A program made the translations under genes and the position numbers. This document shows, one piece after another, positions 5,197 to 11,018 of a stretch of 11,018 bases of DNA (position 1 is its first letter; every line of letters starts with the position of its first letter). Location: contig JAHPYY010000174.1 of the NCBI GenBank assembly GCA_019058515.1, positions 1 to 11,018 on the forward strand. Reading direction: 5' to 3'. Source of the DNA: Promethearchaeota archaeon (lineage in GTDB: Archaea > Asgardarchaeota > Lokiarchaeia > Sigynarchaeales > SOKP01). The notes beneath the pieces were generated by a model, which did not search any database, had not been told where the DNA came from, and worked only from the letters and a program-made list of their open reading frames with translations.

Positions 5197-8100
5197 GTGA
5201 CTTACATTAAAAAAATATCAATGACTGGGTTCAAATCTTTTGGAGATAGAACAGTCACTATAAAATTATCAAGTGGGTTTACCTGTATAGTTGGACCAAA
5301 CGGAGCAGGTAAATCTAATATTATCGATGCATTATGTTTTTCTTTAGGACGCTTAAGTAAGAAAACTATGAGAGCGAAAAGCCTAGAAGATTTAATATTT
5401 GCTGGATCTAGAGGTAAGAATCCTTCGAATCGCGCAACGGTCACCCTCTATTTTGACAATAGTGATGGTATTTTTCCTGGAGGGACCGATACATTCGAGA
5501 TTATGCGGATAATAAAAAGAGGAGGAGGTGGAGGTTATAAAATGAATGGGAAAAATACCACTAGACAACAAATATTAAATGCGTTAGCAGCAGCTAATGT
5601 TGATCCTGATGGTTCGAACCAGTTCGTACTGCAAGGAAAAATCGTGGAATTAACACACATGAACGCGGAAGATCGCCGAATTTTTATCGAAGAATTAATT
5701 GGCCTTCAAAAATACGATGAGATGAAAGACGCAACAATGAAGGAATTAGAAAAAGCAGAGCGAGATCTTGGACAATTTGAAGCGATTTTTAAAGAAGTTT
5801 CAACTCAATTAAAAAAAGTTGAAAAGGAAAAAAATGATGCTCTCGCTTGGAAAGAACTAGAGGAAAACATAAACTTTCGTAAAGCTCAATTAATAGCGTT
5901 AAAGATTACCCATCTACAAAAAGAAGAGGAAGAACTCGAGAAAAAAATCGATGAAACCAACAAAATAATTGAGGAGTTAAAAGAAAAAATCACGAGACAG
6001 GAGGATATGTTGAAACAAGAGTCGTTAATCATGGAGAACATCCAAAAAACGATAACACAGAAAGAAAAAGAAAAGGACGAGATAAATGAGAAAATAACAC
6101 AGTTGAAAACGGATTTATCTAGTACACAAACTACACTAAACTTAGCAAAAAAGTCAATTGACAAGTTATCCGCTGAAATAAAATCTTTAGAGGAAAAACA
6201 GATGGAACTAAAGGAGGGTCAAACATACGATAAATTGATTGAAGAGCAGAACACTAAAATTTCTGACATTGAATCTAAGATTGAGGAGGCAAGAAAAGAT
6301 ATTGAAGAAAAACAAAAGATCCAAGCGGAATTAGAAGAAAAAATTAGTCAAAACGAAGAAGAGAAGTCTACACTAAAAACTAACATATCAAAGCTCAAGC
6401 AAAACCAATCTTCGTTAAACGCACAAGTAAAACTACTCAAAGATAATATTAAAAGAAACACAGAAAAAAAAGCTAAGCTTGAAGAAGAATTAAGCAATTT
6501 ACAAGGAGACGCAGAGAATATTGAGGAAGCAGTAAAAACTGTAAAGGCAGAAGAAGCAAAAGTACGCTCTAAAATTGAGAATATAAATGCAAAAATAAAC
6601 AAAGAAAATCAAAACCAAAAGAATCTAGAATCTAAAATTAATGAAATGCAGGTAAGTAAAAATAAGCTTAGCGAATCTTATGCTAATTTTCAATCGACAG
6701 TATCTTCAATTAACACGGAAATTATGCTCAATGAAAAGAATAAGGATGAGCTTGTTGAGAAAAGGAATTCAATTGAAACCCGTATAAAAGAATTGAGTGC
6801 TGGTAAGAATACAGAAGAGATTGTAAAGAATTTGCTTGACGAGAAGGACGATTTAATAGAAAACATTGAAAATCTTAAAAAACAGGCTAAACAAGAAGAG
6901 GATCAGTATAAGGATAACGAAAGTCAGATTGAGTTATACAATATGAAAAAAAACTCTTATGAGTCTGAAATTGTAGATCATAATAACAAATCATCTAACC
7001 TTGAAACTGAAATTGGAATTATAAAAAGAGACTTAATCTCTCTCGATAGGGAGAAAAAGAACTTGGATCTTCAAAATGAATCGTTAGATAAGGATTTGAA
7101 ATCAATAGAAGCTGAAAAAGGCAATATTGAAATTAAATTGGAAAATGTAAATAGGCGTTTGGAAGAACTTCAAATGGAAAAGGAAAATATTTTAACGAAA
7201 ATAGAATCCGCTGAAGAAGAATACCAGAGAAATGCTGATGATGTTACTGGAATCCTGCAAATTCTAAATATGTTGACACAAAATATAGGTATCTCTGTAG
7301 AATCGATAAAAGGAAACATTCAACAATCAAATGCTGAAGCTATTGAATTATCAGCTGATGACTTAAAGAATTTTATCTTGGATATAATAGACATCATGAA
7401 AACGGTAGAAGGAATTTCGTGCGATGAGGAGCAAGGAACTGAAATTAGTGACAGTTTAAATTCTATTCTTCAAACTTTGAAAATGTTCACAGATAATGCA
7501 GATTCTTCAATAAGTCAATTGGTAAATAAAGTAAAAGATTCCGTAGATATTGCTATCCAAGATTCTACCTCTGATTTCGACAGTTTCGTTCAGGATTTGA
7601 CGGAAATTCTGGAAAATATTCATATATCTTTAAAAAAGTTAGCGCTATCAAAAAGCCAAGAATTATACAAACAATTCGAGGAAATATCTGAGAGTATAAA
7701 ATATAATGACGATGAGTTAAATGTTTTGAAAAGTAAAACTAACTCAAACGAACTCCAAGAAAAACATTTACAAGAAAAATTGGGAAATGTAACCCGAAGA
7801 AAGGAAGAAATCGATAAAAAGGTTAACGAAATAACTGAGAAAATCAACGCTTATCAAAAGGAAATAGACGAACGAACGGAAAAAATAAATAATTCAAAGA
7901 AAGAATTAATTGAAATCAATAATAAAATTGAGGAATTTAAATCATTAAAAGAGAATTACTGGAACCGAGTCGGAAAAATACAAGAAAATATTGAAGAGAT
8001 CCAGAAAAATATTGATCTGATAGATGACAAACTCAAAGATTTAAGGGATATACAATCTTTATTTGAGAATTCAAAAGAAATCAAGGAAAATATTACCAGA

Positions 8101-9660
8101 ATAGAAGAATCGATAGAAAATAAAAAAGATGAGTTAAAAAATACAGAGAAACAACTTAATGAGATAAATTCGCAACAGAGTTCGATACAACAAGAAATAG
8201 ATAAATTAAGCGAACAAAAGACAAAATTTTGGGAAACAATGGAGAATCTTCGGTCGCAAATTGATGATGAGAATAAAATATTAGAAAAAGTAATTAGTAG
8301 ATTGAAATCTCTGGAAAATATACAACGAATTGTAAATACAATAGAAGAAATTACCATAGAAAACGAGGAAGCGAGAAAGAAGGTCTTAGATAACGAAAAA
8401 GAAATCGAAAAGGTTAATGGTGATATTGATAATATTCAGGTTAATGTTGATGAATTACAAAAAGTTGTTGATACTCTTAAAATCGATAAGAAGAAGGAAT
8501 TAGCCGCACAAAATCAGATTCAAAAAGAGTTGAGTAAATTTAATAAAGATTTACAAAAAGCACATTCGACCTTAAATGAATTCAATAAGAATAAAGAAAG
8601 AGAACAAAAAATCTTTTCATTAAATGAAGAAATTAAAGATACCGAATCACAAATTACCCAGATAGCTGAGAAGATCGAAGCAAGCGAAGAATTATTAAAG
8701 CAGGAAAGCAAGAGAAAATCCATTAAAGAGGGTGAGATTGAAAGTTCTATTAAAGAAAAAGATGAATCTTGGAGAAAACAAAAAGCATATCAAGATACAA
8801 TCTCTGATTTGAAATCGGATTTGTCTCTTCAAAATTCTAAATATAATAATTTCGAATCAAAGCGGATAATTACTATGGATCAAATAGAAACACTTTACGA
8901 GCGATCGAAAGAATTTGGTTCTTTACCGACAGTAACTGAAGATTTAACCGAAGCAAGTCTCCAATCAGAAATAGAAGTAGCAACGAAAAAGAAAAAAACC
9001 CTTGAACCCGTGAATCTTAAGGCTATTGAACAATACGATGTTGTTAAAGAGAGATTTGACGAGATCGACATGAGAAGGCAGACAATACAGCGCGAAAGAA
9101 AAGCTATTCTTGATGCCATAGAAAAGATCGAGTTAGAGAAAACGAGGACCTTCATGAAAGCTTATCACGACATCAATCGAGAATTTAGTAGAACTTTTCA
9201 AAAATTGAGTCCCGGAGGTTCGGCTAAAATGCTTTTAGATCGCCCCGATAGTCCATTTGAGGGAGGGGTAAGTATAGAGGCCCGTCCCAGAGGGAAAAAA
9301 ATCTCTTCGCTTGAAATTCTAAGTGGAGGAGAAAAGACATTAGTAGCATTATCTTTTATCTTTGCAGTCCAGGAGTTCTATCCTGCACCATTCTATGTTA
9401 TGGATGAGATTGATGCTGCCTTGGACGGTCCAAATGTTCATCGTGTTAGTACTGTTATCCAAGAATTCTCAAGTCAAGCCCAGTTTCTTGTTATAAGTCA
9501 TCGCGAAGAAAATATTGTAAATGCCGACAGAATCTATGGTGTTGCTATGCAGCAAAGTGGAATCACAGATATTTTTAGCGTGGATTTAGAAGAGGAAGCA
9601 AAACGTCTAATTGATACTGGAGAGGATCAACCATCAGTAGAAGGAATAGAATTAGAATAA
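5197..9660 (+). CDS. smc: SMC-family chromosome condensation ATPase with a non-canonical centre
   Basis: SMC proteins form the ATP-driven core of condensin, extruding DNA loops and organising chromosomes with the ScpA kleisin and ScpB. Both head halves are complete. The N-terminal half has the SMC start (MTGFKSFGD), Walker A GPNGAGKS (33-40), the LEDLIFAGS R-loop (63-71) and the Q-loop VLQGKI (144-149). The C-terminal half has the LSGGEK signature (1375-1380), Walker B YVMDEID with Asp1403-Glu1404, the D-loop ALDGPN, and switch His1435. At 1487 aa it is about 300 residues longer than usual SMCs. Two heptad-rich arms of near-equal length (about 170-680 and 816-1330) flank a central segment (682-815) with none of the glycine motifs or beta pattern of an SMC hinge. 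No proline occurs from 138 to 1243. There is no CxxC, so it is not Rad50. The head also has a five-glycine run (109-113). It starts at GTG and is followed 21 bp later by scpA. Confidence 0.93.
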   Translation: MTYIKKISMTGFKSFGDRTVTIKLSSGFTCIVGPNGAGKSNIIDALCFSLGRLSKKTMRAKSLEDLIFAGSRGKNPSNRATVTLYFDNSDGIFPGGTDTFEIMRIIKRGGGGGYKMNGKNTTRQQILNALAAANVDPDGSNQFVLQGKIVELTHMNAEDRRIFIEELIGLQKYDEMKDATMKELEKAERDLGQFEAIFKEVSTQLKKVEKEKNDALAWKELEENINFRKAQLIALKITHLQKEEEELEKKIDETNKIIEELKEKITRQEDMLKQESLIMENIQKTITQKEKEKDEINEKITQLKTDLSSTQTTLNLAKKSIDKLSAEIKSLEEKQMELKEGQTYDKLIEEQNTKISDIESKIEEARKDIEEKQKIQAELEEKISQNEEEKSTLKTNISKLKQNQSSLNAQVKLLKDNIKRNTEKKAKLEEELSNLQGDAENIEEAVKTVKAEEAKVRSKIENINAKINKENQNQKNLESKINEMQVSKNKLSESYANFQSTVSSINTEIMLNEKNKDELVEKRNSIETRIKELSAGKNTEEIVKNLLDEKDDLIENIENLKKQAKQEEDQYKDNESQIELYNMKKNSYESEIVDHNNKSSNLETEIGIIKRDLISLDREKKNLDLQNESLDKDLKSIEAEKGNIEIKLENVNRRLEELQMEKENILTKIESAEEEYQRNADDVTGILQILNMLTQNIGISVESIKGNIQQSNAEAIELSADDLKNFILDIIDIMKTVEGISCDEEQGTEISDSLNSILQTLKMFTDNADSSISQLVNKVKDSVDIAIQDSTSDFDSFVQDLTEILENIHISLKKLALSKSQELYKQFEEISESIKYNDDELNVLKSKTNSNELQEKHLQEKLGNVTRRKEEIDKKVNEITEKINAYQKEIDERTEKINNSKKELIEINNKIEEFKSLKENYWNRVGKIQENIEEIQKNIDLIDDKLKDLRDIQSLFENSKEIKENITRIEESIENKKDELKNTEKQLNEINSQQSSIQQEIDKLSEQKTKFWETMENLRSQIDDENKILEKVISRLKSLENIQRIVNTIEEITIENEEARKKVLDNEKEIEKVNGDIDNIQVNVDELQKVVDTLKIDKKKELAAQNQIQKELSKFNKDLQKAHSTLNEFNKNKEREQKIFSLNEEIKDTESQITQIAEKIEASEELLKQESKRKSIKEGEIESSIKEKDESWRKQKAYQDTISDLKSDLSLQNSKYNNFESKRIITMDQIETLYERSKEFGSLPTVTEDLTEASLQSEIEVATKKKKTLEPVNLKAIEQYDVVKERFDEIDMRRQTIQRERKAILDAIEKIELEKTRTFMKAYHDINREFSRTFQKLSPGGSAKMLLDRPDSPFEGGVSIEARPRGKKISSLEILSGGEKTLVALSFIFAVQEFYPAPFYVMDEIDAALDGPNVHRVSTVIQEFSSQAQFLVISHREENIVNADRIYGVAMQQSGITDIFSVDLEEEAKRLIDTGEDQPSVEGIELE
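7240..7623 (+). repeat. Tandem duplication inside the hinge position of SMC (two ~57-residue copies)
   Basis: SMC residues 682-738 (bases 7240-7410) align without a gap to residues 753-809 (bases 7453-7623) at a constant offset of 71 residues. By hand I count 16 identities in 57 positions, among them ILQ-x-L-x-M-x-T-x-N at the start (686-696 and 757-767), AI then S in the middle (715-719 and 786-790), and D-x-x-x-F-x-x-D-x-x-x-I near the end. About a dozen more positions are conservative hydrophobic pairs. A 14-residue linker with the segment's only Cys (742) joins the copies. Both lack proline and look amphipathic-helical. The pair sits at the centre of the protein, where the hinge dimerisation domain belongs. 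Confidence 0.7.
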
Positions 9661-9681
9661 AAAAACAAATTTTGAGCGATC

Positions 9682-10914
9682 ATGTCAGAAGATTATAATA
9701 AGTGGACAGTCAAGGAATTAAGAGCTTTTGGCAAAAAGCATGATATTGATATCCCTTCTAAAGCGAGAAAGGCTGAGATCGTTAAAATTGTTGAGGAAGC
9801 AACAAAATCTATAAAACAGGAAGAAGTTGTTCAAGAAACAAGTTCAGAGGGAGAGGGAGAAATTGAAGAATCTATGTTACATGATAGTCAACAAGAAAAG
9901 AAGCCCAAAGAATATGACTTTCATAACTGGACAGTCTCTGATTTAAAGGAATTTTGTAGGATTAATAATATAAAAATTCCAGCTAAATCAAAAAAGGAGG
10001 AAATAATCCAGCTTTTAGAGAAAGTAGTTGAAGCTCCTGAATTTGTTGATCGTACTGATCTTATGGAAAAAGAAAGCTTAGAAGAAGAACTTATAGCGGG
10101 GGAGGATGAGGATCCTGAGAGTATTCATAAAGAAAAACTTGATTTGAAGTTTTGGAATAAACCACCGTTTTCTAGCTTGTTAGACCCCGAAGTTGCAAAA
10201 GAATCTAATGTTGCATTTTACGATTTAGGTACCTTAGTAGACAGCTTCTTTGACAAGATGTTGAGAGAAGATATCATTAACTATAAAATCTCTGGAATTG
10301 CGCTTAAAACCTCAGCGAGTCTCCATCATTACAAAATATCGAGTATAATCAAAGAAGAAGAAGAAATTCAAAAAAAAGAAGAGTTGGAAAAATTCCGCAG
10401 AAGGCACTCCAGAACTATTCCGAAAGCGCTCCCACAACCTATTCAACCTAAGATGCAAATTTCGACAAAGGATGAGCTTTTTGATGCAATGAGATCGGCT
10501 ATCATTGAAGTAATGCAGAAAAAAGAAAAACTTAAAAGACGGAGAATGAGGAGGGAAGAAATAAAGAGACAGAGAACTCAAATGCGTTCAAAAGCGAGAT
10601 TACCCAAGGAATTATTGAAACATATAAGTGGAAAAGAGCAAACAGTTGGAGAATTACACGCGTCGTGGCTAAATCGAATTAAAAACACAATTACTCTTAA
10701 CGATAAATCACAAACATCTTTTTTTGATTTAATAGAACTCATCAAGCACGAAGAGGAAAGTGCAATTGGAAGAAAATTCTCGCTGGTACGATTGTTTTTA
10801 GCGCTCTTATTTTTATCTACTTCAGGAGCGAGCGGTACGGGTAAAACATCAACTGAGATTAACTTGTTTCAAGAGGATGATTTTCTAGATATTCAAGTAG
10901 GACTCAAATCTTAA
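9682..10914 (+). CDS. scpA: ScpA-type kleisin with two N-terminal SAP/HeH-like modules
   Basis: Kleisins bridge the two SMC heads and carry ScpB. This 410-aa protein is longer than a usual ScpA (about 230-280 aa) because of an N-terminal extension. Residues 8-40 and 83-115 are two copies of a WTV-x-[ED]L-[KR]-x-F helix-loop-helix with an I-x-IP-x-K-x-[RK]K-x-EI second helix. They resemble SAP, HeH or Rho-N DNA-binding modules and are separated by an acidic linker. The kleisin N-domain follows (about 155-225: FYDLGTLVDSFFDKML and IALKTSASLHHYK). Then come a helical linker with a very basic patch (284-306, KRRRMRREEIKRQR) and the C-terminal winged helix (about 345-408), whose FSLVRLFLALLFL helix and LFQEDDFLDIQV end match the ScpA segment that binds the SMC head cap. 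It lies 21 bp after smc, 32 bp before the next gene, and in the same operon. Confidence 0.82.
   Translation: MSEDYNKWTVKELRAFGKKHDIDIPSKARKAEIVKIVEEATKSIKQEEVVQETSSEGEGEIEESMLHDSQQEKKPKEYDFHNWTVSDLKEFCRINNIKIPAKSKKEEIIQLLEKVVEAPEFVDRTDLMEKESLEEELIAGEDEDPESIHKEKLDLKFWNKPPFSSLLDPEVAKESNVAFYDLGTLVDSFFDKMLREDIINYKISGIALKTSASLHHYKISSIIKEEEEIQKKEELEKFRRRHSRTIPKALPQPIQPKMQISTKDELFDAMRSAIIEVMQKKEKLKRRRMRREEIKRQRTQMRSKARLPKELLKHISGKEQTVGELHASWLNRIKNTITLNDKSQTSFFDLIELIKHEEESAIGRKFSLVRLFLALLFLSTSGASGTGKTSTEINLFQEDDFLDIQVGLKS
9703..10026 (+). repeat. Duplicated SAP/HeH-like module within scpA
   Basis: Copy 1 spans bases 9703-9801 (residues 8-40) and copy 2 bases 9928-10026 (residues 83-115). Shared positions include the opening Trp-Thr-Val, the L-[RK]-x-F helix, I-x-I-P before the second helix, and K-x-E-I within it. 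At DNA level the start TGGACAGTC is identical in both copies, while the rest has diverged, so the duplication is old but recognisable. Confidence 0.7.
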
Positions 10915-10934
10915 TAATCATAATTAAATTTTTA

Positions 10935-10940
10935 AAGGGA
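10935..10940 (+). promoter_or_regulatory. Ribosome-binding site for the terminal gene
   Basis: AAGGGA lies 6 nt before the ATG at 10947 and supports that start codon. No T-tract terminator separates it from scpA, so it is read as an internal operon site. Confidence 0.4.
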
Positions 10941-10946
10941 AAAAAC

Positions 10947-11018
10947 ATGTCAGATAACGAAGAAAAATTTAATGAGGGTGAATTGGAAGAAATAGAAGAA
11001 GAAGGATCAATATTGGAA
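10947..11018 (+). CDS. scpB: Start of a probable scpB (3' truncated by window edge)
   Basis: Only 24 codons are visible (MSDNEEKFNEGELEEIEE, then EGSILE). The start is supported by the AAGGGA site and by the 32-bp spacing after scpA. The tail is strongly acidic and ends in a SILE segment, which could be the beginning of the first ScpB helix (commonly ILEA-LF-x-x-G-x-P). ScpB is a double winged-helix dimer that binds the middle of the kleisin and normally follows scpA. The assignment therefore rests mostly on gene order; so little sequence is visible that another acidic protein cannot be excluded. Confidence 0.5.
   Translation, partial: MSDNEEKFNEGELEEIEEEGSILE

Noticed and set aside
5183..5200. 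Five-codon reading frame (ATG to TGA) overlapping the GTG start of smc
   Set aside because: It could be a translational coupling peptide, but it coincides with the GGAG site and is short enough to arise by chance. Nothing else supports it.
7956..8357. A 133-codon open frame antisense to smc, with several shorter ones along the same gene
   Set aside because: They lie opposite a Glu/Lys-rich coiled coil, whose antisense reads as Ser/Phe/Leu-rich low-complexity peptide. None has a promoter, ribosome-binding site or recognisable domain.
5197..9660. Possibility that the long SMC is a Rad50
   Set aside because: There is no CxxC zinc hook; the centre has a single Cys (742). The head motifs (FKSFGD, LEDLIFAGS) and the downstream kleisin are those of SMC, and no Mre11 gene is adjacent.
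10825..10851. Walker A-like GASGTGKTS in the C-terminal winged helix of ScpA
   Set aside because: It matches the G-x4-GK[TS] pattern, but it occupies the wing loop of the kleisin winged helix and there is no surrounding P-loop NTPase fold or Walker B. Most likely a flexible, lengthened loop.
1..11018. CRISPR arrays, insertion sequences, tRNA genes
   Set aside because: No regularly spaced repeats, transposase frames with terminal inverted repeats, or tRNA cloverleaf signatures were found on either strand by eye.

Overview
The window comes from an AT-rich archaeal chromosome. The archaeal call rests on an Orc1/Cdc6-type AAA+ protein, a DUF2095-like C-terminus, A/T-rich TATA-like boxes about 25-50 bp upstream of starts, T-tract 3' ends, a box C/D guide sRNA, and an SMC-ScpA-(ScpB) locus with no ParABS genes. 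A longin-like N-terminal domain fused to winged helices, together with the low GC, suggests an Asgard (Promethearchaeota, Lokiarchaeia-like) lineage. That placement is an inference; no rRNA is present to confirm it.

Left part (1-2234). The 3' end of a small DUF2095-like gene is followed on the same strand by a box C/D sRNA (about 289-360) with two 12-nt guides and a closing stem. Two minus-strand genes follow: a small winged-helix protein and a longin-like/double winged-helix protein. A 273-bp divergent intergenic region then carries six copies of GATAAA/TTTATC, including a 16-bp palindrome.

Middle part (2235-3801). A two-gene plus-strand operon encodes a HAD-superfamily phosphatase-like hydrolase and a nitrilase-superfamily carbon-nitrogen hydrolase. 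Both keep their catalytic residues.

Right part (3913-11018). This is a chromosome-organisation cluster. An Orc1/Cdc6-like protein with damaged Walker A, Walker B and sensor 2 motifs lies 84 bp upstream of smc. The SMC protein is unusually long (1487 aa). Its two ATPase heads are intact and its two proline-free arms are nearly equal at about 510 residues each. At the position of the hinge there is no recognisable SMC hinge. Instead there is a proline-free, apparently all-helical segment made of two tandem ~57-residue copies that align without gaps. Next comes a ScpA-type kleisin with two N-terminal SAP/HeH-like DNA-binding modules and a very basic linker. The window ends in the first 24 codons of a probable ScpB.

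The most interesting reading is a divergent archaeal condensin with a replaced, internally duplicated hinge and a kleisin with its own DNA-binding modules. It sits beside an apparently ATPase-dead origin-recognition paralogue that could act as a DNA-bound loader or landmark in place of ParB. The SMC, kleisin and Orc-like architectures are read directly from the sequence; the loader idea is a hypothesis.
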